DNA of 64,000 nt from Lachnospiraceae bacterium AM48-27BH (lineage in GTDB: Bacteria > Bacillota > Clostridia > Lachnospirales > Lachnospiraceae): the NCBI GenBank assembly GCA_003478355.1, contig QUFC01000002.1, positions 62,001 through 126,000 on the forward strand, given 5' to 3'. The first letter of the stretch is position 1. Each line of letters starts with the position of its first letter. The position numbers and the translations under genes were made by a program. The notes beneath the pieces were generated by a model. The model saw nothing but the letters and a program-made list of their open reading frames with translations. It made no database searches and had not been told where the DNA came from. Shown here piece by piece: positions 18,245 through 27,936 of this stretch.

Positions 18245-18274
18245 AAGTGCAGAACGGTTCTCAGCTCTGCACTT
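18245..18274 (-). terminator. Terminator after the BceS-type kinase
   Basis: AAGTGCAGA (18245-18253) pairs with TCTGCACTT (18266-18274). The kinase stop codon lies in the loop. A T-rich run follows on the minus strand, separating regulator and transporter transcripts. Confidence 0.65.
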
Positions 18275-19274
18275 CATGTATTAGACAGTTAATGTGAAAA
18301 GAAAGGGAAATGGCTGTGCCATGTTCCGACGACTCCGCCGTAATGCCAATGCCCAGCTTTTCACAAAGCCGTTTGCATAGGTACAGGCCAATGCCTGTGG
18401 ACTGCTGGACCATACGACCATTCTGACCGGTAAATCCCTTTTCAAAAATACGGGGCAGATCGGACGCAGCAATCCCGATTCCATTATCCTCCACGACAAG
18501 GACAACCTGATCCTGCCGTTTATGAGTAGAAATGCGAAGAACCGGCTGTTCCGTACGATACTTGACCGCATTGGCAATCAGTTGGTTTAGGATAAACCGC
18601 ACCCACTTTTCATCTGAATAAACCGTACCCTGCATTTCCTCCACTTCCAGGCGCATACCACTTTGGAGCAGCAGATATTTGTTATCTGCAATCGCCCCAT
18701 GCACCACTTGGGACAGTGCCATTTCCCGGACAGAATAATCTTTCTCTGTATGCTCACTGCGGGCATAATAAAGAGCCTGTTCGGTAAAGCGGTTGGTCTT
18801 TTCCAGTTCCAGCAGAAGTTCCTTTGTCCAGTCCGTCCGGTGGTTTTCACATAGGAGTTTCATGGCAGTAATGGGCGTTTTGATCTCGTGAATCCATTGC
18901 TCAATGTATTCTTTGTACTCCAGGCGTTCCCGTTCGACCGCTCCAATCCGCTCCAACATGGATTTTCCGGCCATTTTCAAAAGCTGATAGTAAACCTGAT
19001 CCTCGGCCTGTTCCGGCAGCTCCATCACTTCGGAAATGAGGTATCTTTCGGAAAGCTGATCCGCCATATCCAGAAGTTTTTTCATCTGCCGTTTCCGTTT
19101 CCAATAAGTGAGGATAAGTCCCGTCAGCAAAATCAATGCCCATACGATCAGGATCAATACTACTGCGGAAACCGAATTGCCGCACACCAGCAGAAATACA
19201 GTGAGAGCAGCCATACAAACAAGGTTTGTCAGCAGAAATGGCAGCCTGTTTTTCCAATATCGTCTGCTGTTCAT
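18261..19274 (-). CDS. BceS-type intramembrane-sensing histidine kinase
   Basis: This 337-residue kinase has two N-terminal membrane helices (about 13-33 and 38-58) with almost no extracellular loop, the hallmark of kinases that sense through their ABC partner. The H-box is WIHEIKTPITAMKL (His near residue 130). N-box (LNQLIANAVKY), G1 (VVEDNGIGI) and G2 (QSTGIGLYL) follow. Its ATG overlaps the regulator stop as ATGA. Expected role: phosphorylate the response regulator when the BceAB-like pump is engaged by a peptide antibiotic. Confidence 0.92.
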   Translation of the reverse strand: MNSRRYWKNRLPFLLTNLVCMAALTVFLLVCGNSVSAVVLILIVWALILLTGLILTYWKRKRQMKKLLDMADQLSERYLISEVMELPEQAEDQVYYQLLKMAGKSMLERIGAVERERLEYKEYIEQWIHEIKTPITAMKLLCENHRTDWTKELLLELEKTNRFTEQALYYARSEHTEKDYSVREMALSQVVHGAIADNKYLLLQSGMRLEVEEMQGTVYSDEKWVRFILNQLIANAVKYRTEQPVLRISTHKRQDQVVLVVEDNGIGIAASDLPRIFEKGFTGQNGRMVQQSTGIGLYLCKRLCEKLGIGITAESSEHGTAISLSFHINCLIHEVQS

Positions 19275-19939
19275 ATCGTGTACCCCTGTCGGTGCTTTGT
19301 CTTGATAAAATCCGTCAGACCGATGCCCGCCAGTTTTTCCCGGATGCGGTTGATATTGACGCTCAAAGCATTGTCATCCACATATAGCTGATTGTCCCAC
19401 AAATACTCAATCATATCTCCGCGAGAACAGATTTTTCCACCGTTCTTGAACAGGTAATAGAGAATTTTCAATTCGTTCTTGGTAAGTTCTACGCTCTGTC
19501 CATGATAGTCCAAACTGCTGGATTCCAGACGCAGCACCGCATCTCCATAGACGATCTGTTCCCGTTGCTGTGCGGGATAGGCTTTCTTCAGCAGAGAAGC
19601 AATTTTCGCAAGCAGGATTGCTGTGTTATAGGGCTTCGTGATAAAAGCGTCTCCACCCAGCATGATGCTATTCAGCTCGTCCATATCCGTGTTGCAGCTT
19701 GTCACAAAGATGATTGGCACTTCGGAAAATGTGCGAATCTCGGTGCAGAGAGAAAAGCCACTGGTCCCCGGCAGTTTGATGTCCAGCAAAATCAAGTGTG
19801 GCTGTTCGGCTTTGATCCGATCAATCACATCAGAAAAATCTTCCGGAGCCGCCGCTTCATAGCCATTGCTTTGCAGCAGCGTTTTCAATTCATTCCGTAT
19901 CAACGGATCATCTTCTATTATCAATATTTTTTCTTTCAT
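19271..19939 (-). CDS. OmpR-family response regulator (BceR-type)
   Basis: This 222-residue protein has a receiver domain at 1-115 with the acidic pair (IIEDD), the phospho-acceptor Asp in LILLDIKLPGTSG (near residue 52) and the conserved Lys in FITKPYN. A winged-helix domain (about 130-222) follows with LTKNELKILYYL, INRIREKLAG and KHRQGYTI. GGAGG precedes the ATG. It is coupled to the kinase gene and located upstream of the BceAB-like operon, so it is the obvious activator of that operon. Confidence 0.93.
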   Translation of the reverse strand: MKEKILIIEDDPLIRNELKTLLQSNGYEAAAPEDFSDVIDRIKAEQPHLILLDIKLPGTSGFSLCTEIRTFSEVPIIFVTSCNTDMDELNSIMLGGDAFITKPYNTAILLAKIASLLKKAYPAQQREQIVYGDAVLRLESSSLDYHGQSVELTKNELKILYYLFKNGGKICSRGDMIEYLWDNQLYVDDNALSVNINRIREKLAGIGLTDFIKTKHRQGYTI

Positions 19940-20075
19940 ATCAGCCTCCGTGAAAAAAATAATATTCTATGATATAGTCGCTCATGCTCCCATTGACATT
20001 TGCATCAGGCGAATATAAAAATGCAGCCTTAATGCGTTAGGAACCTTATCCCTCAACAAATGAAAAATGGTAAAC

Positions 20076-20492
20076 TTATATTTCTTCAACATCAATGACA
20101 TGATATCCTTTTTGTTTTAATGCCTTTGCAAACAAACCCATTCCAGAAACTAACTTTCCAGTGAAGCTACCATCATATATCTGATTAACACCACAGGTAG
20201 GGCTTCTGGATTGTAATATAACTAAATCAATCTCTTCATTCTGAATTTTCGATAATGCAACTGCCACTGCCTTATTATATTCTAAACTAACATCATTTCC
20301 GTTTTCATCAACTACTCTCCCATTCACAATTTCTGCGCAGGGTCTGGGAGTTTCCATTCCTGCTAATACTTCCGGGCAGATAGAAATCACTTCTTTATCT
20401 TTTAAAAAATGGATAGCTGCTGAATTTTTGTTGTTTTTCCCATTATATTTACAGTTCTCTCCCATAATACAAGCACTAACCAATACTTTCAT
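20076..20492 (-). CDS. DUF523/TudS-like protein, possible thiouracil desulfidase
   Basis: This 138-residue DUF523 protein has Cys in SACIMGENCKYNG, in ISICPEVLAG and in SRSPTCG. Three of these would hold the [4Fe-4S] cluster described for TudS, which removes sulfur from thiouracils. The length is that of the single-domain form. I chose ATG 20492 because GAGGTG lies 7 bases upstream. It lies 121 bases after a small gene of the PadR operon and may be transcribed with it. The enzymatic assignment rests on family membership; no substrate gene is nearby. Confidence 0.8.
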   Translation of the reverse strand: MKVLVSACIMGENCKYNGKNNKNSAAIHFLKDKEVISICPEVLAGMETPRPCAEIVNGRVVDENGNDVSLEYNKAVAVALSKIQNEEIDLVILQSRSPTCGVNQIYDGSFTGKLVSGMGLFAKALKQKGYHVIDVEEI

Positions 20493-20613
20493 ATTTGTCA
20501 CCTCAAAGCCCAATGGCTTGCTCGAACAGTCCACAATAAAGTCCTTTAACGAATAGTCGAGATTACCAGTCTGTCAACGCACCATAGACGACAGTTCAAA
20601 AGCAAACTATGTG

Positions 20614-20790
20614 TTAAAGCAAACTACCCTTTAACCCTTTTTTGAAAACCAGTACAGCTCTTTCGGTTCCCCAAAAAGACATCGTAACAAGTCGATAGCT
20701 TTCCTTTTCCATTTCTTCTATTTTTGCATTGATTTTCTCTGTTACATTTTCCACGGTAATTCCTTCTACTAATTCTGTCCGATACATCAT
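20614..20790 (-). CDS. Small protein of unknown function in the PadR operon
   Basis: This 58-residue protein (MMYRTELVEGITVENVTEKI, then YRLVTMSFWGTERAVLVFKKG) has the alternating pattern of small alpha-beta proteins. It vaguely recalls DUF4177-type proteins, but I cannot assign it. GGAGG lies 7 bases before tandem ATG codons. It sits 25 bases after the NTF2-like gene, in the same operon. Confidence 0.65.
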   Translation of the reverse strand: MMYRTELVEGITVENVTEKINAKIEEMEKESYRLVTMSFWGTERAVLVFKKGLKGSLL

Positions 20791-20815
20791 ATTTTTACCT
20801 CCATAAGCACTCAAT

Positions 20816-21235
20816 TCAAAACCAATTCGCTTTTTCTGCTTTGAATTGAGGAGTACCGCCTTCCTGGTATGGATTATAGGTATTGCGATTACACCCAAAT
20901 TCTTTTAACGCCTTTATTCTATTATCCTCTGTCCATTCAACCAGCGAGATTCCATCAAATTCCTCTATACTTCCATTGTTCATTTCATTTTTGAAATACC
21001 ACTCCACAATCGTTTGATCTCCCTTATGAAAAAATTGCTTGATTTCCCAAATAACCACCTTGCCACGGGTATTCCATTCCTGAAACCAATGCTTTACTGT
21101 TTTTCGGTTGTTATACTGGGGACTCCAGCTTTCTGTATAGATCACATCTTCTGTAAAAATATCATCAATCCCCATATCCTGCTGATTGAGCCACATATCA
21201 AACCATAATCGGATTGTTTTTTCTCGTTCATTCAT
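20816..21235 (-). CDS. NTF2/SnoaL-like fold protein
   Basis: This 139-residue protein has a SnoaL-like pattern: an N-terminal helix (TIRLWFDMWLNQQD), then 'FTEDVIYTESWSP', 'VKHWFQEW' and strands ending in 'VEWYFKNE' and 'FDGISLVEWTEDNRI'. Proteins of this fold serve as small enzymes or binding proteins; nothing here tells the ligand. GAGGTG lies 8 bases before the ATG. It lies 12 bases after the DUF2812 gene. Confidence 0.8.
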   Translation of the reverse strand: MNEREKTIRLWFDMWLNQQDMGIDDIFTEDVIYTESWSPQYNNRKTVKHWFQEWNTRGKVVIWEIKQFFHKGDQTIVEWYFKNEMNNGSIEEFDGISLVEWTEDNRIKALKEFGCNRNTYNPYQEGGTPQFKAEKANWF

Positions 21236-21247
21236 GATATAAACACC

Positions 21248-21834
21248 TCACCATTCTTTTGTCTTACCTTCGCGTTTGTTCTGCATAACCTGGGTTTGAT
21301 ATACGAGAACAGGAATCAGAGAAACCAGGGCAAGCACACCAAAAACTACCGAACATTTTGCAACCGCAAATATTGCGAACATGAGCAATATCAGCAACCA
21401 CGGATTTCGCAGATTTCTGTAATAGTTTTCCTTGTCCTCATAAGAAGTATGAAGTTCAAACGGCTTACCGTCATTATCTTTTTCTACGATCAACAGTTCC
21501 CGATTAAAGGTGGTGGCATTTGTTGCTATGCGTCCGCCTTTTTCAGCCCATGGCCGTAGGCGTACTTTACCAACAGAGTAGTTCAGGTTGATGTTTTTAT
21601 AAAATACTTTGTAACCCATCCCCTCTAAAAACTCATGATAATCGGATGCGTTGGCCTCGATTTTTGCCCGATAAACTCCACGCAGTATTTTACCTGATCC
21701 GGTTTACACGCCTCAAATTCATACAACATTTTTTCCGCCCGAATCAGACGATAGCCCTTTTCAGACATTTTATTCAGCCAATGTTCCTGGGCAGTCAACA
21801 AACCGCCAAAGAAACGATAATACTTTTTGCTCAT
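21248..21834 (-). pseudogene. DUF2812 membrane-anchored protein with one frameshift
   Basis: The N-terminal part (MSKKYYRFFGGLLTAQEHWL) reads to residues G-Q-K near base 21665, then hits a stop. In the next frame the protein continues (IEANASDYHEFLEGMGYK) and runs through about 120 more residues with two hydrophobic segments to 21248. One A appears missing from a run at 21661-21665. DUF2812 proteins are typically encoded next to PadR regulators, as here (ATGA overlap with padR). Their function is unknown; regulation of or interaction with the PadR partner is suspected. Confidence 0.82.
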
Positions 21835-22154
21835 ACTGCACCTCCAATAATTTCATTAGCTACGCCTACAAGTTCATTGAGCCTTATCAGTTCCTTTTCT
21901 GCAATTTCTTTTCCTTGCGTTGTAATGAGATATTCTTTTTTCCGTCCCGCACTATCTCCAAAAGGTGCAATCCAGCCTTTTTCCTGCAACGAGTTCAACG
22001 CACCATATAAAGTACCTGCCCCCAGCGCAAGCCGCCCTTTTGTATTATCTTCAATAAATTGCATGACAGCATATCCATGTTTCGGGGTATAAAGGGAAAG
22101 CAAAATAAAGAATGTCACCTCTGTGAGCGCACCGCCTTTCGCATTGTCTCGCAT
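21831..22154 (-). CDS. PadR-family regulator of the DUF2812 operon
   Basis: This 107-residue short-type PadR protein has a winged helix (EVTFFILLSLYTPKHGYAVM, then LGAGTLYGALNSLQEKGWI and RKKEYLITTQGKE) and a C-terminal helix. It overlaps the next gene by 4 bases and heads a five-gene operon. The promoter upstream carries a 10-bp inverted repeat spanning the -10 and spacer, consistent with autorepression. Confidence 0.9.
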   Translation of the reverse strand: MRDNAKGGALTEVTFFILLSLYTPKHGYAVMQFIEDNTKGRLALGAGTLYGALNSLQEKGWIAPFGDSAGRKKEYLITTQGKEIAEKELIRLNELVGVANEIIGGAV

Positions 22155-22169
22155 AACACCTGCCTCCTT

Positions 22170-22216
22170 ATTACGGTTACTGTAATAAATATATCACTAA
22201 CCGTAATAGAAGTCAA
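22170..22216 (-). promoter_or_regulatory. Promoter and operator of the padR-DUF2812 operon
   Basis: On the minus strand TTGACT (22216-22211) and TATATT (22193-22188) are 17 bases apart. ATTACGGTTA (22170-22179) and TAACCGTAAT (22198-22207) form a perfect inverted repeat, one arm in the spacer and one downstream of the -10. Confidence 0.75.
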
Positions 22217-22244
22217 TAACGATCCAAAATATAACAGCAAACTT

Positions 22245-22273
22245 AAAAAGCGGGGCAGCACACGCCGCCCCGC
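22245..22273 (-). terminator. Terminator of the ATPase/permease operon
   Basis: GCGGGGC (22250-22256) pairs with GCCCCGC (22267-22273). On the minus strand the stem is followed by TTTTT (22249-22245). It ends the operon whose last gene stops at 22287. Confidence 0.85.
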
Positions 22274-22286
22274 CGATCCTATATGC

Positions 22287-24668
22287 TTATTCCATCGCTC
22301 GCATTTCTTCCACCAGCGATTGATTTTTCTGTCTGCGCATTGTCCAGAAGGACAGAATCACCTCCAGGCCAAACAGCACCAGAACGAACAGCCCCATTTG
22401 CAGGAAGGGGAAGGAATAGGGCATTGCTACATGAAAAGTCATTTCGCTGAATTTTCGGGCAGCTATTATTGCAATCGGGAGGCCGACTGCCAGGGTCGCC
22501 AACGCAGCAGAAAACGCATAGCAAATTCCCTCATAGATGGTCATTTGACAGAGCTGTTTTCTGGTCAGACCGATGGCACGAAAGACGCTGTTTTCCCTCT
22601 TTCTGGACATCTGATTGGAGAGGGTTGTGTTGATGAGATTGACCACGCCAAAGAGGAATACCAGCCAGGACAGCGCCTGAAACCCTCCAAAAACGACCCG
22701 GTTTTCCATTTCCTCATAATCCTTATGTATCCCAATGGTATCCAAGTCAAGATCCGGATTGGAAGAAATGATCGCACTCAGACTGTTTTCAATCTGCTCC
22801 GCCTTTTTGGGATCGCTGACAATGCTCCAGGAATAATCAAAACAGTTGATCTTTGGCATTGCTTCCTGAAATAGCTCTTTGGTTGCAACCATGCAGGTGC
22901 TGTCCAATGCCAGAGGACCATGACCATTTTTAAGCCCATCGTTTATGAGCAGACCGGAAACAGTGACAGGAATCTCTTGATCCCCTATGGTAAGTTTGAT
23001 AACTGACCCCACATCTACACCGATCATATCTTCTGCATAATCCATATCAAGTGCAATACTATGGGAATCTTGAGGTAAAGTTCCGGACACAAGCGCCGCT
23101 TCCATTTGATCCCTGTTTCGGTCACTCAACAGATCACACATTCCGCCGGAAGAACTTTCCTCATTTTCAAACCGCACATGAACCGCCTGACGATTTTCTA
23201 TCACATCTGTTACGCCATCCACGGCCAGCACCTCCTGCCGAAGCGCTTCATTCAAAGGATTTCCTTTTGACATCACCTCATATTCTGTTTTTTCAGAATG
23301 GATATAGATTTTATAATCCCCATCCGGGAAATACTGTCTTGCGATCCGCTCCGGCGAACGAACCAAAAGAATAGAAGCTGTCACCAAAAGGATCACCCCG
23401 CCCAGACTCAGGGAAGCCACGATACTGATCGTCTTTTTGCGGTCACGCCTGAAATTTGCAATTCCCATGGAGAGGGGATTTAACCGCATATTCTTCTTAT
23501 GTGTGTGGGCCTTTCCGCTCTGATTGCCGGTAAAGCGGACTGCTTCAATCGGGGAGATACTGGCGGCAATCTTTACCGGTCTGCGGATCGCAATGGATAC
23601 CATAAACCAGCCAAGCAGTGCAGTCAAAACAATCGCGGCTGCATAAAATAGCAGATTAAACCCACGGGGAAACAGTGCAAACCCGGCTGCACATCCCAGC
23701 AAAATACCGATACCAATGCCAGCCCATCCTAAGAAACGGCCTTCTTTTTTGACAATACGGCGGATCTGTTTTGGCGTTGTGCCGATGGTCCGCAGTTGTC
23801 CATAGCTTTGGATTTTATCATTGATAGAAATTCGGAAGATACTTTGTATCACAACATACCCTCCGATGATGACCAGAACTGCAATTCCGGCAACCAGCGC
23901 CAGCATACTGACATTCACAGGCTGCTTATAGAACTTCATATAGCTGAGGTTCATGATCGGCATTTCCAGCTGATATTCCTTGGCAATCTCCCTGCTGCGG
24001 GCAGTCAGCTCTGTTTCATCCATTTGCTGCTCATTCTTAAAATGCACATAGGCTCGATAATCAGCGGGGTCATAGCCGCTCCATCCTTTCAGGGCTTCTT
24101 TGGAAAGAAGGATGGAAGATCCATTTACCTCTTTTTCCTTATAGCCTTCCATAATGCCAGTCACCGTGTATTCTCCGTGAAAGCTCTCGCTGCTTAGCAT
24201 AACCTTTTCGCCAATCCCGGCGTCTGCAGCATAGTTGGAAAGGAAATAACGGCTCACCACCACCTCATCCTCCTTTTGGGGCAGTCGGCCTTCCAGCAGC
24301 TTCATCTGGTCACGGGCAATATACATCGTTTCCTCATCACAATAGATATAGGAGGCATTGTATCCCTGCTCCGCAGGTTCCACAGCCAGCATATAATACT
24401 CTCCTACCCTTGAGAAGTCATCCAGCCCCTTCAGGGTGGACACATCTTCCTCAGTAATCCTGGTATAGACCGCCTCATAAGTATCCTCCACATGATTTTT
24501 CTCTATCTGCCGGGTAGACAAAGCCATCACAATCGAAAAACAGATCAGACAGGATGCCAGCGCAACGGCGATCACCACCATCAAATTCCGGCGTTTTTCG
24601 CTTTTCAAACTTTTTCTTGCCAGTTTCCTGACAATATTTCCTGTATCATTTTCAAATGGTACTGTCAT
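22287..24668 (-). CDS. FtsX/MacB-type ABC permease
   Basis: This 793-residue permease starts with the subfamily signature MTVPFENDTGNIVRKLA shared by the neighbouring permeases. Topology: an N-terminal anchor near residue 35-55, an extracellular domain, three segments near 260-385 with 'YGQLRTIGTTPKQIRRIV', an anchor near 430, a second extracellular domain and three C-terminal segments with 'SVFRAIGLTRKQL'. I chose ATG 24668 because AAGGAG lies 9 bases upstream and it matches the paralogues. It is the last gene after the ATPase (27142) and another permease, separated from the latter by a hairpin. It is intact, unlike its neighbours. Confidence 0.88.
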   Translation of the reverse strand: MTVPFENDTGNIVRKLARKSLKSEKRRNLMVVIAVALASCLICFSIVMALSTRQIEKNHVEDTYEAVYTRITEEDVSTLKGLDDFSRVGEYYMLAVEPAEQGYNASYIYCDEETMYIARDQMKLLEGRLPQKEDEVVVSRYFLSNYAADAGIGEKVMLSSESFHGEYTVTGIMEGYKEKEVNGSSILLSKEALKGWSGYDPADYRAYVHFKNEQQMDETELTARSREIAKEYQLEMPIMNLSYMKFYKQPVNVSMLALVAGIAVLVIIGGYVVIQSIFRISINDKIQSYGQLRTIGTTPKQIRRIVKKEGRFLGWAGIGIGILLGCAAGFALFPRGFNLLFYAAAIVLTALLGWFMVSIAIRRPVKIAASISPIEAVRFTGNQSGKAHTHKKNMRLNPLSMGIANFRRDRKKTISIVASLSLGGVILLVTASILLVRSPERIARQYFPDGDYKIYIHSEKTEYEVMSKGNPLNEALRQEVLAVDGVTDVIENRQAVHVRFENEESSSGGMCDLLSDRNRDQMEAALVSGTLPQDSHSIALDMDYAEDMIGVDVGSVIKLTIGDQEIPVTVSGLLINDGLKNGHGPLALDSTCMVATKELFQEAMPKINCFDYSWSIVSDPKKAEQIENSLSAIISSNPDLDLDTIGIHKDYEEMENRVVFGGFQALSWLVFLFGVVNLINTTLSNQMSRKRENSVFRAIGLTRKQLCQMTIYEGICYAFSAALATLAVGLPIAIIAARKFSEMTFHVAMPYSFPFLQMGLFVLVLFGLEVILSFWTMRRQKNQSLVEEMRAME

Positions 24669-24710
24669 TTTGATCATCTCCTTTAAGTCTTATATTTCTG
24701 CTGTCAGCAA

Positions 24711-24740
24711 AGCGGCGGCTTCACATCGGAAGCCGCCGCT
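24711..24740 (-). terminator. Hairpin between two permease genes
   Basis: AGCGGCGGCTT (24711-24721) pairs with AAGCCGCCGCT (24730-24740) over an 8-base loop. No T-run follows on the minus strand, so it may attenuate or protect mRNA ends without fully terminating. Confidence 0.55.
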
Positions 24741-24745
24741 TCTGG

Positions 24746-27127
24746 TTAGTCCATGGTCTTGATCCGCTCTACAAGGGAAAGCCGTTTAGAGTAACGGACA
24801 GCAACCACAGAGAAAATTCCGGTCACGACCAAAAGTGCCAGAACAAAAACAACCGTTTCCATCAAAGGGAATTGATAGGACAGTTCCCCAAAAATATTAA
24901 AGCTGCTGATCACATAGTCAAAAATCCAGCCCAGGATTCCGCCAATGCCAACTGACAAAAATACCGTAACCCCTGCGTACCACAGGCATTCTGCGATCAG
25001 CATACGGGAAACCTGCTTTCCGGTCATTCCCACAGACTGCAAAATCCCAAGCTCCTGCTGCCTTGCCAGCAGATTGGTCATCAGGGTGTTGACCAGATTT
25101 ACCATGGAGAACACAAACAGGAATGCCAGCAGCAGATAAACACCGCGGGTCATCATCTTTAGCTGCGATTCCAGGGATGCCGCATGGTCTGCTCTGGAAA
25201 AGACCGTCAGCACCGGATTTTCCAGCAGGCTGAAAATAGACGCCCTGAGCGCATCCGAGTCCTCCGATGTATGGACATTCCAAACAGCCTCTCTGTTCTC
25301 AATGTCCGGGTAGAGCTGATCGGCCAGTTCTTCTGTAAGGGTAAACAGGCCCCATGCGCCGGTGCCTGATGTCACTGACGGTTTCGCAATCCCCATGACC
25401 GTTACTTCTATGGCCTTACCGTCCATGGATTCAAAGGTCAGCACATCCCCGACCGCAGGCGTATAGCCATAAAACATACTTAAAAGATGATCTTCCGAAT
25501 CAGTCACGATCACACCGTTGTTTGCGGCAAGCTCCTCATAATCTACGCTGCCCTGTTCCAGATTTTCCTCCGGCAGCCATTGTTCCATCTGCTCTCTGTC
25601 AAATACAGGGAACTTTAATGCAACACTTTCCTGGGGGAATTTCACCGTTGCGGATGTTACTTCATGGCTGGTGATAGATTCCACACCATCTATGGCAAGA
25701 AGCTCCTGACGAAGTTCTTCTGTCAATGGATTTTCACGCGCGATGGCAGGCAATCCTTCCGCGCCTCCCGAATCCATCCAGCTGACCTCATAGTTGCAGT
25801 GATCTCCCATGCTCTATCGCCATCTTTTCGGGACTGATGGAGTTGAGTACCGTAGCGGCTGTTACCAGAAACACACCCGTCAATCCCAGAGATACCAGAG
25901 TGATGACCGTCTTTTTCCTGCTCCGCCTAAAGTTCATCTGTGCCATGGAGAACGGCGTAATGCGGTGGTTTTTCTGATCCTTCCGGTCTGTTGCCGTTTC
26001 ATAACCACTGGAGCGGACCGCTTCGATTGGGGATACCCTCGCCGCCATGCGGACAGGCGCATGAATGGACAGAAATACCGTCAGGGCGCAGGCTGCTGCG
26101 GTCGCAGCCAGATAGGGCAGATTGCCCATCCAGCTCCAATGTGCCGGGAAAATAGCAAACCCGATAGCCCCTCCAACCAAAAGCCCCAGTGGGATACCGC
26201 AAAGAGATAACAGCAATCCCTCCCGCCGCACGATCCGCCGGATCTGTTTTGGTGTTGTGCCGATCACTTTCAGGCGTCCATATTCCCGCATTTTGCCCTT
26301 TACGGAAATGAAAAAGATACTGTAAATGACCACGGCACAGGCAACCAGCAAAAGGATTGCCACGGGAATGTAATATTTCATCACACCGGACTTAAAGCCC
26401 TGCATATCGAAATAGTTGGAACTGTAAAAAATCTGATCCTCTGAGACATCGTTGGCAGAAAGGAATGCTGCAATATCCGCCTTGAGCTGCTCCAGCTCCA
26501 TACTATCAGCACCAGTATAACAAAGCCGAAATCAAACAGCGGCTCTCCCTGCGCCATCTCCTCCACAAATGCTTCAGATACATAAAGCTGGAACATACGG
26601 GAGTCATTCTCCACATCCATGATACCGCTGACGGTATAGGTCTGCTTTCCGTTTCCAAGATTCACTTCTATGGTCTGCCCGACTTCTGCGGGGATTTCAA
26701 AATAATCAAGAAATGCCCGTTCTACCAGAATTTCATTGGCAGCCTGCGGAAGTGTCCCAGTAAAGGAAGGCTTCTTACCCAATTCCATCCAGTTGGCATC
26801 CGCATACTCCACAGTCAGAACGCTGTCACCATAGCGGGCAGAACCGTAATTCTGGGAAAGGCCCCAGCGTTCCACTTCCGGGCAGTCTTTCAGTCTTTCA
26901 ATCGTATCACGGTCACAATTCACCACAACCGCCTGATACTGTCCCCGAATGTCCGCCTCCAGTTTTCTGTCACTTCCCGCTCCTGCACAAAAAATCGCTG
27001 CCATCAAAGCGGCTGCCAGAGCGATCGTTACGATCACAAACAGGTTGCGCCGCTTATCTGTCTGAATGCTTCGTGACGCCAATTTTTTAATGACCGGCCC
27101 TGTATCATTTTCAAAAGGCAATGTCAT
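24746..27127 (-). pseudogene. FtsX/MacB-type ABC permease with two frameshifts
   Basis: Three overlapping reading frames together make one complete permease of about 790 residues. The N-terminal part starts MTLPFENDTGPVIKKLA (ATG 27127, GGAGGTG upstream) and runs to about base 26519, where one T seems to be missing before V-Y-T-G-A-D-S-M. The middle part, with 'YGRLKVIGTTPKQIRRIV', runs to about 25807, where one extra G breaks the frame. The C-terminal part ends at 24746 with 'LGILQSVGMTGKQVSRM' and three membrane segments. Both lesions are single bases in or beside short runs and compensate in sign, and the protein is otherwise conserved. It is in an operon with the upstream ATPase. Confidence 0.85.
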
Positions 27128-27141
27128 GTCTGCCACCTCCT

Positions 27142-27807
27142 TTATCCAACGATTTTGCCATCCTCAATCCGCACGATACGGTCTGCAAGCTGGGCAATGG
27201 CATCATTATGTGTGATCATCACCAGCGTCTGGTTAAATTCACGACTCGTTCTCTGCAAAAGCCCCAACACATCGGCGCTGGTCCTGCTGTCCAGGTTTCC
27301 GGTGGGTTCATCGGCAAGGACGATAGCGGGCTTTGACACCAGAGCGCGGGCGATAGCCACACGCTGCTGCTGGCCGCCGGAGAGGTTGTTTGGCATATTC
27401 TTCAGCTTATCCTCCAGTCCCAGCATGGACACCACATCCGCCATGAATTTCTGATCCACCGTATCCCCATCCAGTTCCACGGGCAAAACGATGTTCTCAT
27501 GAACATTTAGGATCGGCACCAGATTGTAGTTCTGGAAAATAAAGCCGATATTGCGACGGCGGAATATGGTAAGCTGCTCGTCGTTCATCTTCGCCAGCTC
27601 CTTATCCCGCACCATCACGCTGCCGGAGGTGGGGGTATCCAAACCGCCCATCATGTGAAGCAGGGTGGACTTACCGGAGCCGGAAGTGCCGACCACCGCC
27701 ACAAATTCGCCCTCCTCCACAGAGAAGTTCACGCCATCCAGGGCGCGGGTAATGTTCGGCTCTGTGCCGTAGTATTTTTTAAGATCAGTTGTCTGCAAAA
27801 TTTTCAT
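27142..27807 (-). CDS. MacB/LolD-type ABC transporter ATPase
   Basis: This 221-residue ATPase shows Walker A GTSGSGKST near residue 40, Q-loop FIFQNYNLVP, signature LSGGQQQR, Walker B IVLADEPTGNLD and the switch His in MITHNDAI. It is the only ATPase among four related permeases (22287-33122), so it probably energises all of them. It is followed 14 bases later by a permease. The promoter upstream (27844-27875) carries the shared response-regulator box. Confidence 0.93.
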   Translation of the reverse strand: MKILQTTDLKKYYGTEPNITRALDGVNFSVEEGEFVAVVGTSGSGKSTLLHMMGGLDTPTSGSVMVRDKELAKMNDEQLTIFRRRNIGFIFQNYNLVPILNVHENIVLPVELDGDTVDQKFMADVVSMLGLEDKLKNMPNNLSGGQQQRVAIARALVSKPAIVLADEPTGNLDSRTSADVLGLLQRTSREFNQTLVMITHNDAIAQLADRIVRIEDGKIVG

Positions 27808-27843
27808 AACAGTTACCTGCCTTTCTTAATTTGTTGAGTATAG

Positions 27844-27875
27844 AGTAAAGAGCAAATGTTGCAGAATTGTCCTAA
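27844..27875 (-). promoter_or_regulatory. Response-regulator-type promoter box 2 (ATPase operon)
   Basis: On the minus strand ACAATTCTGCAACATTTG is followed 6 bases after ACATTT by TACTCT; a better hexamer, TATACT (27842-27837), lies 5 bases further. A conserved hairpin-like element TGAATTG...CAATTCA lies just upstream at 27895-27922. Confidence 0.6.
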
Positions 27876-27936
27876 ATGGCATGAAAATCTATGGTGAATT
27901 GCTTCAATTTTAGGACAATTCATTTTTCAGTAAGAC

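Noticed and set aside
19987..20015. Plus-strand TTGACA with a TAAAAA hexamer
   Set aside because: No plus-strand gene follows; probably chance in an AT-rich gap.
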